This document shows positions 19,712-28,141 of a DNA stretch of 52,748 bases, piece by piece. The first letter of the stretch is position 1. Each line of letters starts with the position of its first letter. Below the pieces are notes generated by a model. It had not been told where the DNA came from, made no database searches, and saw only the letters and a program-made list of their open reading frames with translations. The DNA lies in assembly GCA_025558075.1 (NCBI GenBank), contig JAHLKF010000049.1, forward strand, positions 1 through 52,748, read 5' to 3'. The position numbers and the translations under genes are program-made. The stretch is from Gaertneriomyces semiglobifer (Eukaryota; Chytridiomycota; Chytridiomycetes; Spizellomycetales; Spizellomycetaceae).

Positions 19712-20403
19712 CTTTTACATGAGATCGGTGAAAAAATCAGAGATAAGAAAAACTTGGACGCACCAAGGTACATCTATGATTTAGAGTTGGTGCGTGAGGA
19801 GACGACGATGGAAGTATCGGCGCCACCACCGATGTACGGAGAGTAAGAGAATTGAGAATTTACGCAAAAATGTGACTAGGGATTTGTAGTCAAAAAAGCT
19901 TCTCCCGGAAGGAAAAAAGTTGAGTATCTTGAGAGGGTCGAAAATGGCATTTTTAGTTGTATATATAGGTCCCTGTTGTTTTTAACAAATTTCATTGGTC
20001 ATCCTTATAATCTTTCTAAACTTGAAACTCAAACTACTCAAACTACTCAAAGGTTGAAAGACGCTTACGAAAACGTTTTTTAGGAAATTTTTTGAGTATC
20101 TAGTGAAATACTCAGAATACCTCAGGGTTTCAATGGACGGTAGGTAGGTTAGCATAAGGAGTACCGGTGGTTTCCTTTGGGGAAGGGCGCGGCGTCACAC
20201 AAACGGACCTGATTGGCAACCCTTGGCAGCCCTTGTCACCCCTTGGCAACCGAGGATGTCAAGGATGATTGGCAGGACCGATTGACAACGATGAAGATGC
20301 GATGATGATGCAAAGCGGGTACTTGTACGAGAAACCGTGAAGGACGCTGACGTTTCAAGGAGGATGAGTTTTGATCGAACAAAGTAGGATGATGTTTGGT
20401 TGC

Positions 20404-20640
20404 AATGCGGCGCCTCCTCTCGCTATGCCGGGTTTGCGGAAGCGGAAGTCTTGGCGGATTACGTAATGGTCGCTATGTCGGTTCCGCTATACCAAGACAA
20501 CGGGCGCTCTCTAAAATAGTTGAATTCCATTATGGCGGCTCCTCTCGCTATACCAGGATCATAACAGCTATTTTTAGGAGCGGAGAGCCACTTACTGCCG
20601 CTATGCCCGGTTCCTTCCGCTATACCAGGATCTTACTGTC
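20404..20640. repeat. Iteron-like CGCTATACC repeats
   Basis: Six or so degenerate copies of CGCTATACCRGG occur in this span (for example cgctatgccgggtt near 20419, cgctataccaggatcat near 20544 and cgctataccaggatctt near 20618). The same copies recur at about 47840-48060. Short direct repeats beside a palindrome are typical of replication origins or recombinase sites; this role is inferred. Confidence 0.55.
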
Positions 20641-20692
20641 ACAGTGCACTCCCGGTATATCAATATTGATATACCGGGAGTGCACTGTGACA
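20637..20692. repeat. Perfect 56-bp palindrome
   Basis: The two 28-base halves are exact reverse complements around AATATT (centre 20664/20665), starting TGTCACAGTGCACTCCCGG and ending with its complement. In the copy at 48059-48094 only the left half plus nine bases past the centre survive before telomeric repeats. A 30-bp palindrome at 37122-37151 starts with the same TGTCACAGT. Confidence 0.9.
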
Positions 20693-21151
20693 ACCGAGGT
20701 TTTCGTGGAAAGACTTGCAGCGGCGTGTACCGGAACTAGCGGAAATCGACCATACAACGTTGCAGGCGTACGGTAGACACCACAAGGCGTAGGCTGGGAT
20801 GTCTCCACCCCCTGTCAACTCCTTGATAGGCTATCACCGGCGCAAGGCGGCGCATAAGTTGCTTAAGTGCTGTAGGTAAGGGGGATCAAAAACCGATGCT
20901 GCTTTTAAATGCTGTTTGTAGTTTGCCATCAATCGATCAACCGGAGCCTTTTTGGGGTATTAATAAAAGGAAAAGGGAAAGAGCCACCCTATATTAAGTG
21001 AGGCGTGAGGAGCCACCCTGTCAGATGATGCATGTATCGATAATTTACAATGCTCTTCATTCAAATATATAAAGGATTGACCCTTATTGTATCCCCTCGC
21101 CCATTCACCCCTGAATATCTGGTACAACATTTGTTCATACATTTTGTCTCA
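20693..21151. other. Intergenic spacer with promoter of the 437-aa gene
   Basis: No credible gene. The spacer holds two gagccaccct repeats (about 20979 and 21011) and an AT-rich end with TATATAAA at 21066-21073, about 80 bases ahead of ATG 21152. Confidence 0.5.
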
Positions 21152-22169
21152 ATGTCTCACACTTCTACGAGAGCTCGTTACATGGCTATGCCGCCATACG
21201 ACGACAACATGTCGCCAGGGGCTGTCAACTCACAACAAACTGCTAAGCGTACAAGTGCAAAGAGGGCTACGCCGCCATACGACGACAACATGTCGCCAGG
21301 GGCTGTCAACTCACAACAAAACGCTAAGCGTACAAGTGCAAAGAGAACTGCTAGTAATGTGGCCAGAAGTGCAAAGCGCACAAAGCTGGCTTCTATCTCA
21401 CAACTATTTGACTGGGAAAAATATCAGTCGGCTTTTGAACAGTACATTGCAGAGCATCCGAAAGAGCACTTCTCTACAGTTCTAAAGCGATTCAATGAGG
21501 ACTTTAAAAATTATATCGTTCTCACGGATATTCCCGAAACTGCCACAGACGGCCAAGATAAGGAAGCAGTCAGAGCTAAACGCCTTGCACGTATGCTTCT
21601 CAGGGGCAAAAAGCACATCAAACCCACAGCAACTTTGACTTTTGAAACGGATGTAAAGACTTTACAACTTATGGTTGACAAGGAGGGGCTTGGCTTGTCA
21701 AAATGTATTGAGATCGAACAAAAGGGGCTAAATGCCATCAAACACTATCAGGGTTCTGCGCTAGATGTACAACGATATCTTCTTCATACCTGGTTTCATA
21801 CTGCAAACACGCTCCCATCTAAGGGAGGCAGCCCACGTATTAATCGCAAAGAGGTCATGGACATTTTTGGCATCACGACTAAGGCGAAGGCTGATCACTT
21901 TATAAGGAAATTAAAGAATCTCAAGTGTTTAGTGGACATGATAGGGGACGACGGCAAGAACATTCTTTACTTGACCGATCTCACCGGTGATGGCAGTGCA
22001 AGTTTTCTGCGTTACCTGACTAAAGATGACATTCGTGATGGACTCGAGTTACTAAGACAGTATGAGAAAGAGGGTATTCCAGCAGAAGGGAAGTCTGACA
22101 AGTACATCTGGAAACCGAATAGGGGAGCTCTCTTCCGTAACATGGCTGTGGATGACTATGAAAAGAATT

Positions 22170-22204
<35 letters not shown>

Positions 22205-22465
22205 ATTCCATCGACTCCAGTCAATGTAGTGAATGACGTAGAGAAACCCGATGATGAGGGAGATTCCGAAGCCAGTATCGCTGCTGAATTAGCGGGATAC
22301 AGTGATCATGAACACGCGAAGCAAGTACAGGTTCCATCCACCCCAGTCAATGTAGTGAATGAGGTAGAGAAACCTGACGATGAGGGAGGTTTAGATACTT
22401 CATTTCAGGATGATGACTACGTGCAGCAGCAGCAGGATATTTCAGCATTGGATTTGGATTTGTAA
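21152..22465 (+). CDS. Repeat-containing nuclear-type protein, 437 aa
   Basis: ATG 21152 (MSHTSTRARYMAM) is preferred over upstream in-frame codons because a TATA box lies about 80 bases before it. Residues 14-67 are two near-identical 27-residue units (PPYDDNMSPGAVNSQQ, TAKRTSAKR). A basic stretch (ARSAKRTKLAS) suited to nuclear import or DNA binding follows. Residues ~90-330 form a helical core with a segment (SPRINRKEVMDIFGITTKAK) that could be a winged helix. The tail is a poly-Asp run of about 13 residues, two copies of PSTPVNVVN(D/E)VEKPDDEG and a Gln run. I do not recognise it. It is the first gene of the capsid module and convergent with the ATPase. Confidence 0.55.
21191..21352 (+). 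repeat. 81-bp tandem repeat inside the 437-aa gene
   Basis: Two in-frame copies of 81 bases differ at only a few positions, each encoding 27 residues beginning PPYDDNMSPG. The near identity implies recent duplication. Confidence 0.9.
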
Positions 22466-22519
22466 ATGTACAATGATTTTGAAAATTACCTTTTGTTTTG
22501 TACTACGCATTTTTTCTCT

Positions 22520-23143
22520 TCAGGCAATCTTAAAAACATCTTCATTGTTAGGTGCACGTAGATCCACATAGAGAAATTTGTATGGTTGCGATGTTGCCTC
22601 CTCTGCCATGGAGACAAATTCCTTTTCAGTTAGATCACACCGTAACTCTGGTGCAATCTTTTCGTATTGTTTGCTGTTCAGTCTATACAATATGTAGTGG
22701 GTAGCGTTCACTCGTTGTAAAGGTGTACACTGCAAGGTATCATGAAATGAGCACATTAGCGAGATACCGAAATGCCGCCCTCGTGAATAGAGGAGACCAA
22801 GCATTTCCTTGATACCACTAGATATCTCCTCAATTGAACTCTTTTTCACGTCTTTACCACTTTGCTTGGCTAGGAGGCCGTAATCATCTATCACGATCAA
22901 GAGATGATTGGTTTTCTTGTCGGCGATATAAAGACCTTTTTGTCTCTCGAATAGATCATAGAGGACTTTGTTCGAAATGGTTGGACTGATGTAGATGTTG
23001 TCCTTGCGTTTGAGGGATGTCCAGATAGGATCAGATATGCTTGGGGTGAAAATGGCCACTGCAGAATATGAAGAGGCTAACTTTTCAATGAGATTCACTT
23101 GACATGTTGTCTTGCCGCCTCTAGACGAACCGATACTCGACAT
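22520..23143 (-). CDS. A32-like FtsK/HerA packaging ATPase, copy 1
   Basis: A DNA-packaging ATPase of the A32/Polinton type, which pumps genomic DNA into the capsid. The Walker A P-loop is GSSRGGKTT at residues ~5-13 and Walker B is HLLIVIDDYG at ~84-93. A motif SRGRHFGISLMCSFHD near residues ~130-145 carries the usual sensor-type polar residues, and LNSKQYEKIAPEL follows. The only ATG places the P-loop at the extreme N-terminus. The same frame stays open upstream to about 23273 with coding-like sequence (KIPKEHDIKIKDITPDGYP) but has no ATG, so the true start may be spliced, non-AUG or lost. It is divergent from the penton gene. Confidence 0.8.
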   Translation of the reverse strand: MSSIGSSRGGKTTCQVNLIEKLASSYSAVAIFTPSISDPIWTSLKRKDNIYISPTISNKVLYDLFERQKGLYIADKKTNHLLIVIDDYGLLAKQSGKDVKKSSIEEISSGIKEMLGLLYSRGRHFGISLMCSFHDTLQCTPLQRVNATHYILYRLNSKQYEKIAPELRCDLTEKEFVSMAEEATSQPYKFLYVDLRAPNNEDVFKIA

Positions 23144-23269
23144 TACGAAGAATTTCTTGGGATACCCATCTGGAGTAATATCCTTGATCTTGATGTCGTG
23201 CTCCTTGGGTATTTTGACCTTCTTGATCTCCTTGAAATATTTTCCTTTAACATGTAAAGCATAGGAAAA

Positions 23270-24019
23270 ATGTTAAGAGAGTACATCCTTAATACGGCGG
23301 TTCTAGGCACGGATAATGCCGTTTTCCAGATATCGCCTCCACAGACCATGTATGCATTTCGTATCGTAAGTGTATCGTTCCTTCAAAATTGGGACAGTAC
23401 AAATGATACTAACAACCAAATTGCATTTGCGGAGCAAGGTGATGCAGCGCCGAGGATTGCAAAGATCGTTCCAGGCTCATACACTGTTGTCTCCATCACA
23501 GATGCGATTAAGACCGCGATGGAGAAGGCAGGAACGCAATCGTATGCCGCTTCGTATGATGATGTGTCAAAACGGTTGAGGATCTACACGACCGGCAGCA
23601 AAGACTTTAAGATACTCGAGTCGACCAGGGGAACAACATCATATCTCCAGATAGGCTCAAGTAAAGAGTCAGAAACCGGTTATGGGAAAACATTTACCAT
23701 GCCACTCCCTATCAATCTCAGCGCTAGCCAACCGTTGTTGTTGACGAGCAGAACACTCTACGCTGGGGGAAGGCTGCAGTACATTGCTGGCATCAACTCG
23801 GGGATCAACGTTCTTGCCTGCATTACGCCCGATAACTTCTCTGATGTCGTGACATGGACAAACCCAAGTGACCGGTTCTTCGAGACCGGCGAGCAAAGTT
23901 TGTCATCCATTGATCTACAATTGGTCGACAGCGCAACGCTGAATCGAATCGTCACAAACGCACCTATCGTAGTGATCCTCGACGTCTTGGATGATCCGGC
24001 GGATCCACTTAATTTGTGA
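23270..24019 (+). CDS. Penton (minor capsid, single jelly roll) protein
   Basis: A 249-residue protein with the length, beta-rich character and position of Polinton penton proteins, which fill the capsid vertices. It begins MLREYILNTAVLGTDNAVFQ. Features of the family type are SYTVVSITDAIKTAMEKAG (a helix that samples a fitted surface), LRIYTTGSKDFKILES, YLQIGSS, and a C-terminal SIDLQLVD ... APIVVILDVLDDP strand pair. It is divergent from the ATPase and convergent with the MCP. The frame is intact. The call combines sequence style with synteny and is less certain than the ATPase. Confidence 0.7.
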   Translation: MLREYILNTAVLGTDNAVFQISPPQTMYAFRIVSVSFLQNWDSTNDTNNQIAFAEQGDAAPRIAKIVPGSYTVVSITDAIKTAMEKAGTQSYAASYDDVSKRLRIYTTGSKDFKILESTRGTTSYLQIGSSKESETGYGKTFTMPLPINLSASQPLLLTSRTLYAGGRLQYIAGINSGINVLACITPDNFSDVVTWTNPSDRFFETGEQSLSSIDLQLVDSATLNRIVTNAPIVVILDVLDDPADPLNL

Positions 24020-24116
24020 TTTCATGGAAAGACAATTTTTCAGCTTTAAACATTTTCACTTGATAGCCGCCTTGCGGCGCCTAGCGCGCTAAAGCGCTAT
24101 ATCAATGTAGAGAAAT

Positions 24117-25358
24117 TTAAATGATATCCACGGTCGCGCCGATTAGGAGTGTCCTGTGTGGGAAGACACTGGTAATCAATGCGGTAGTAGTTGGCAGTGG
24201 AGCAGAGAACTCGCATACGAATCGAAGGTTGCCATCAGTACCGATGAGGTTCAACGCAGATGCCACATCTTCGTCACTCGATTGGAATGAGTATCTCAGG
24301 GTAAACTTCTTTGTCATGTAATTGTCTAGGTCTACATCTTCGGCTGCATAAGAGGCATTGTCGTTGACACTCAATGCACCCGAAATCATAGCATCCTCGA
24401 TCTTAAAATCCTCGGTTAAAGGCAACCTCCATCCACCTAACTGATATCTCCAAGATTTCAGGTTTGCAGTGTCATATATGAGAGATTTGTCTCCAGTGTT
24501 TGCCTGATACTTACTGTCGTCTCTGAAGCGGTGAGTTAAGCCTACCACGCGAGAATTGGCCAGAGGAATGATAAATTGGTTGATCGTTGCGCCATTTCCA
24601 TTATTGAATGTTTGAGTTGTCGCTACATAGTCGTATTCCAAGTAATGCCCTTTCCGAATGCCTTCCCAAGCACTTGCTAGGAAATCGGCATGGGGAGTAA
24701 CGAGTTGCGCTACATACCGAATATCAGAAACAGTAAAGTAAGCACCGTTTGTAGCATTAGTTGCGGCCATATGAGGACTGTTCAGAGTGAAGGACAACTC
24801 GATCGCCTGACCGGGAAGTAAACAGAGAGGCATCGGATTGCCGTTTGTTGGCTGCATGACACCAAATTCGACGTGATGCCGGAAAGTAAACGATCCGTTG
24901 GTATGGAAGATGTCATCCCTACCTACTCCTTCTAGATGAGAAAGGTACTTGCGTCTTGCAGCGGATTCAAAAGCATATTGTTGGGAAACATGTTCTCCAT
25001 AGTTGTCTATTGATTCGGCTATTTTTCCAGATACTCGCACCGTCGCACCTAAAAAGTGCATCATCGCGCCGGCATCAGCATTGTCTACCGTTGAGTTCAC
25101 GGAACCATCTGCGTAATACCAGGTTATTTTCCCGGACAAGTAGGATCTCTGAGGTCTGAGGAATGACGAAGGGGAATCGACGACAATCTTGATAACATCG
25201 CCCGTAGTCTTGGAGGAAAAGGTTTCCTTCATGGGTCGGTAGACGACAATGTTTTCATTCATTGCATCGGAATGAGTGCTAAACTGCTTCGATGCATAGA
25301 TCCAATTGCTTGGAACGGTGGGATGGGCACTTCGACTTACTTGATGGGCAATACTCAT
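24117..25358 (-). CDS. Double-jelly-roll major capsid protein
   Basis: A 413-residue protein of the Polinton/adintovirus hexon-like class; trimers would form the icosahedral shell. Two beta-sandwich halves are suggested. The first (residues ~30-220) has FSSKTTGDVIKIVV, FLRPQRSYLSGKITWYY, and an LCLLPGQAIELSFTLNS strand. The second (~225-413) runs from YLEYDYVATTQTFNNG through FIIPLANSRVVGLTHRFRDD to a final KKFTLRYSFQS and FVCEFSAPLP. Upstream, TATAAAA abuts the ATG, as in late viral promoters. The frame is intact. Downstream on the same strand order come the charged and basic small proteins. Confidence 0.75.
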   Translation of the reverse strand: MSIAHQVSRSAHPTVPSNWIYASKQFSTHSDAMNENIVVYRPMKETFSSKTTGDVIKIVVDSPSSFLRPQRSYLSGKITWYYADGSVNSTVDNADAGAMMHFLGATVRVSGKIAESIDNYGEHVSQQYAFESAARRKYLSHLEGVGRDDIFHTNGSFTFRHHVEFGVMQPTNGNPMPLCLLPGQAIELSFTLNSPHMAATNATNGAYFTVSDIRYVAQLVTPHADFLASAWEGIRKGHYLEYDYVATTQTFNNGNGATINQFIIPLANSRVVGLTHRFRDDSKYQANTGDKSLIYDTANLKSWRYQLGGWRLPLTEDFKIEDAMISGALSVNDNASYAAEDVDLDNYMTKKFTLRYSFQSSDEDVASALNLIGTDGNLRFVCEFSAPLPTTTALITSVFPHRTLLIGATVDII

Positions 25359-25411
25359 TTTTATACTTTCAAGTTCTTAAGCTTCTACATAGAAAAAAGA
25401 TTTCATTGTCC

Positions 25412-25936
25412 CTACCGGGAATGTCGTCTTCCGAAAATGATACTATACGGGTTATCATCGTCAAATACAGCAAAGACATGTCCAGGTCTTGGCTCCTCTT
25501 CTTCAATCCGTCCTACAAGTTTGCTAGGCTGTGGTACTTCAACTTGAACGGCTGGGGTCACAGATTTCTTTGGCTTCTTAGGCTCCTTCTTCTCTTTATC
25601 CTTATTGGATTCATTTGCAAGTTTCTTTGCCTCATGTTCCTTTTTTAATTGATCTTTGTGTTTTTGAAGTAATTCCTTGGCTTCTTGAATCCGTTTTTGC
25701 TCATCTTGTTCTTTTTGTGTCTTAGCAAGATCTCTTAAGCGCTGACCACGAGCAGCCTGTGCTTTCTGTAGAGCAGCCTTCTGTTTTTCTGTCATAGGAC
25801 GTTTCTTCTTTTCTTCTTTAGGGGCACCGATTGAACTCGACGCGTCTGGCGCACCAGTGGGCGCTTCTGCAGAAACCTCTTGTACTGGAGCAGTTACTGT
25901 ATCATCCATTGGCTTGTTTTCAATCACTTCACTCAT
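25412..25936 (-). CDS. Charged coiled-coil protein, 174 aa
   Basis: ATG start. An acidic Pro/Ala N-terminus (residues 1-40) precedes a long Lys/Glu/Gln helix (EKQKAALQKAQAARGQRL through KELLQKHKDQLKKEH). A Lys/Pro linker and an acidic C-terminus ending FAVFDDDNPYSIIFGRRHSR follow. Short proteins with a TEKQKAAL-type helix are common beside capsid genes in Polinton-like viruses, where they may bind DNA or act as scaffold; this is inference. It lies just upstream of the MCP on the minus strand, and probably both are late genes. Confidence 0.6.
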   Translation of the reverse strand: MSEVIENKPMDDTVTAPVQEVSAEAPTGAPDASSSIGAPKEEKKKRPMTEKQKAALQKAQAARGQRLRDLAKTQKEQDEQKRIQEAKELLQKHKDQLKKEHEAKKLANESNKDKEKKEPKKPKKSVTPAVQVEVPQPSKLVGRIEEEEPRPGHVFAVFDDDNPYSIIFGRRHSR

Positions 25937-25971
25937 CTTTTAGCTTATTGAAAATAAAAAAATCTCATAGC

Positions 25972-26148
25972 CTACCGTCTAATTCGCAATGTACGAAGCA
26001 ACTCTTCTAATGATCCATTTATTCGAGGAGCAAATGGCTTAACCTTTTGTGCTTTTCTGGTAGGATGAGCAATAACTCTCCTCCATGGATCGTTTCTTAT
26101 TTCTGTAGCCGTCAGGCCAACTTTGTTCGCTTTCTTTTTCTTTGCCAT
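25972..26148 (-). CDS. Small basic core-type protein, 58 aa
   Basis: A short open frame from ATG 26148 (MAKKKKANKVGLTATEIRND) to the TAG at 25972-25974. About one third of the residues are Lys or Arg, with a C-terminal ELLRTLRIRR. It sits tightly between two minus-strand virion-type genes, with gaps of 35 and 21 bases. Its size and charge fit an adenovirus mu/pVII-like DNA-condensing peptide, which is an analogy rather than demonstrated homology. Confidence 0.6.
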   Translation of the reverse strand: MAKKKKANKVGLTATEIRNDPWRRVIAHPTRKAQKVKPFAPRINGSLEELLRTLRIRR

Positions 26149-26169
26149 CTTCCTATCCTTTAAGTGCGA

Positions 26170-27762
26170 TTATTTTTTCTTACCTTTAGGATCGCCTGGT
26201 GAGTACCTTTCCGGTGCCTTTTTTGCCCTTGTTGAACGTCTAGGTTGAACTGGAGATGCTGGCGGTGCTACTGATGACCCTGCAACGGCCGTTGAAGGGT
26301 CGTATCTGTCAGGTGCCTTACCTTTGTTAGCCCGATTTGACCGCCGTAGAGCAACTGGAGCGGTCGGCGCAGGGCTATGTGTAATTGGTGCTGGGACGGT
26401 TGCTGTAGGTACGCTCGGGCTGTACCTTTCAGGTGGTCTGGTTGAACGGGTAGAACGTCTTACTTCACGCTCCGCTACAATAGGCGTTGTGATGATACCG
26501 TTGCTTGCCATCGGAGGTACAATCGGAGTTCCACCGGATGTCTCAACTGACGCCGATTGAACAGGCTGAGTTAGAGATATCGGCGTGCTAGTATACGGGC
26601 GTGTCCTTGTTGTTTCTAACTCGGTCGAGGCTCTACGCTTTCTTTCATTAGTAGCCGGTGCAATTGGCGTTCGCTCATTGAACATGCTTTGCGTAGTTGT
26701 CACCGTCCCACTTGAACGAGATGAAGCAACAGATGTCATGGGCGGTATGTATGACGGTGGTGGAGTGGCCGAATGGCTGTAGCCAGGCAACGTGCTTGAA
26801 GGAACCTGTGAGGGGCTACCTAATGCGGTTGTAATGATTGGTGCAGGTCTGTTATGTCTCCAACCTACAGTCGTTTCTGTAGGGGCTTGTGGGAGATATG
26901 CAGTCGGGCTCGGGTACATACCTGAGCGTTGTCTAGGCGGGGGTGAAACCTGCATTGGTTCAGGTGGTGTACTCGGGACATGAGGCCTCGGTGCCGTGAC
27001 GAAGCGATTTTCCGCGGGAGAGGTCGAGCGTTCAACGGAGGATCGTTGATTCGTCTGAGTGGTAAAGTCTCGAACAATAGTGTCTCGTCTCATTTCAACA
27101 GGAGGCTCGGTTTGTGTAGAGAAGTTGATGCGCTCCATTTCGCCAACCACTCCATGGGATTCGCCTACCTGAGTACCAACGCTTGTTAGGTTCAAACTGG
27201 GTGTCTGGGTATTAATAGTAAGTCCACGACGCGGATTTGCCTGAGATGTAGTAGGCAGATGAGTGTCGTCTGCACGATGGGCAACCCGTTGTGTAGTGTC
27301 TCCGATCAATTGATTTTGCTGTTGCCTGATGTAGCCGGGCTGATGAAAAACTGTATAGGATCCATCATCATTCTCTCGGTAAGAGATTGATTTGGGCATG
27401 GCGACCTCACGACCTCTTCTAGGAAAGAGGTTGTCTGCATCAAGTTCATCAAAGTAGGCTTGATTTGCCTTTTCCTTTTCAATCGCCAGGAAGCCTTCTA
27501 CAGCCTCCTTGGCAACTTTGGTTTGTTGTTCCTGCTTTTTAAACTTTGGATTAGCATTGTAGGTGAGATCGGATGTAATGGGACAAAGTTTGTTATGAGG
27601 AGGAATGTAAAACGGGGTTCGAAACTCTCTGTTTACGGCGAATCCAGGTAGGTCTCTAATGAATCCGTATTGTCGCGCTTGGATGTTAGGTACACCAGCC
27701 CTTCGGTCTCCGAAGGCAGAGACTGTTGGCAGAGTGAGGTTCTCATCATATATTGCTGCCAT
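26170..27762 (-). CDS. Large disordered virion-type protein, copy 2 (530 aa)
   Basis: ATG 27762 (catcATGg). The conserved N-terminal part (residues 1-150) has VPNIQARQYGFIRDLPGF, a Lys/Glu helix (KVAKEAVEGFLAIEKEKAN) and YTVFHQPGYIRQQQ, in the same order as the 551-aa protein at 12046. The remaining 380 residues are Pro/Ser/Thr/Arg-rich and disordered. Three repeats of the form RRS(T/N)R...PERYSP / APDRYDPS occur near the C-terminus (about residues 430-525), followed by a GKKK end. It is divergent from the protein-VI-like gene, with only 39 bases between the two ATGs. Probably a virion component. Confidence 0.6.
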   Translation of the reverse strand: MAAIYDENLTLPTVSAFGDRRAGVPNIQARQYGFIRDLPGFAVNREFRTPFYIPPHNKLCPITSDLTYNANPKFKKQEQQTKVAKEAVEGFLAIEKEKANQAYFDELDADNLFPRRGREVAMPKSISYRENDDGSYTVFHQPGYIRQQQNQLIGDTTQRVAHRADDTHLPTTSQANPRRGLTINTQTPSLNLTSVGTQVGESHGVVGEMERINFSTQTEPPVEMRRDTIVRDFTTQTNQRSSVERSTSPAENRFVTAPRPHVPSTPPEPMQVSPPPRQRSGMYPSPTAYLPQAPTETTVGWRHNRPAPIITTALGSPSQVPSSTLPGYSHSATPPPSYIPPMTSVASSRSSGTVTTTQSMFNERTPIAPATNERKRRASTELETTRTRPYTSTPISLTQPVQSASVETSGGTPIVPPMASNGIITTPIVAEREVRRSTRSTRPPERYSPSVPTATVPAPITHSPAPTAPVALRRSNRANKGKAPDRYDPSTAVAGSSVAPPASPVQPRRSTRAKKAPERYSPGDPKGKKK

Positions 27763-27801
27763 GATGATTAAATATTCTTGCTTTAGATCAAGATATTAAA
27801 T

Positions 27802-28110
27802 ATGGCAGGATTCTTTGGAAAAGCGAAAGCGCGTGTTAGCAATTTCTTTCAAAAGATGCCCTCGAACATCACAAAGGGCAGGAGTATGTTTAATACTGCT
27901 CGAGGTGTTGCTGGAAAGGCGAATCGCTTCATACAGCATACGAATGAAGGAGTCCAGCAGAATGATCTATTTGGTAGAAAGGTCAAGGATGTAGGGCAGA
28001 AAGCAGCAGACCTTTCAGGCCTAGGCTTGAAGAAGATAGATGATGTGCATAAAGGCGGAGATCGCTTTTTAGAACATATGGCTCGATACGGTGCTGACGC
28101 CGGCAATTAA
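27802..28110 (+). CDS. Protein-VI-like minor virion protein, copy 2 (102 aa)
   Basis: ATG start. The N-terminus (MAGFFGKAKARVSNFFQKMP) is a basic amphipathic helix with paired Phe residues, typical of peptides that insert into membranes. Helical segments with KVKDVGQKAADLSGLGLKK and DDVHKGGDRFLEHM follow. It is the counterpart of the minus-strand gene at 11638-11946, and both copies share a divergent promoter gap with the large disordered protein. The role in entry or capsid assembly is inferred from analogy with adenovirus protein VI. Confidence 0.5.
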   Translation: MAGFFGKAKARVSNFFQKMPSNITKGRSMFNTARGVAGKANRFIQHTNEGVQQNDLFGRKVKDVGQKAADLSGLGLKKIDDVHKGGDRFLEHMARYGADAGN

Positions 28111-28141
28111 AAAAGTCGGTAGTATCTAATAGAGGTGTAGA

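Larger units (their letters stand above)
19769..20692 (+). repeat. Terminal-type repeat, copy 1 (with primase 3' tail)
   Basis: From 19769 the sequence matches 47184 onward. The first ~77 bases encode the last ~25 codons of the primase-helicase (YIYDLELVREETTMEVSAP... to a stop at 19844-19846) but are attached to unrelated upstream DNA. Then follow gtgactagggatttgtagt, gtcgaaaatggcatttttag, the cattggtcatccttat block, acgttttttaggaaattttt, and a GC-rich part with degenerate CCCTTGGCAAC units. The copy ends in a perfect palindrome. Other copies are at 42.93-43.2 kb, 47.2-48.1 kb, and inverted at 48.13-48.31 kb. The repeat behaves as an element end that carries the adjacent gene tail with it. 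Confidence 0.8.

Noticed and set aside
20396..20776. Plus-strand frame through the iteron and palindrome region
   Set aside because: It covers repeated non-coding DNA; the second copy at 47.8 kb breaks the frame, so it is not under coding constraint.
26324..27189. Plus-strand frames opposite the 530-aa protein
   Set aside because: They overlap the low-complexity region of a conserved minus-strand gene and have no convincing start or motif.
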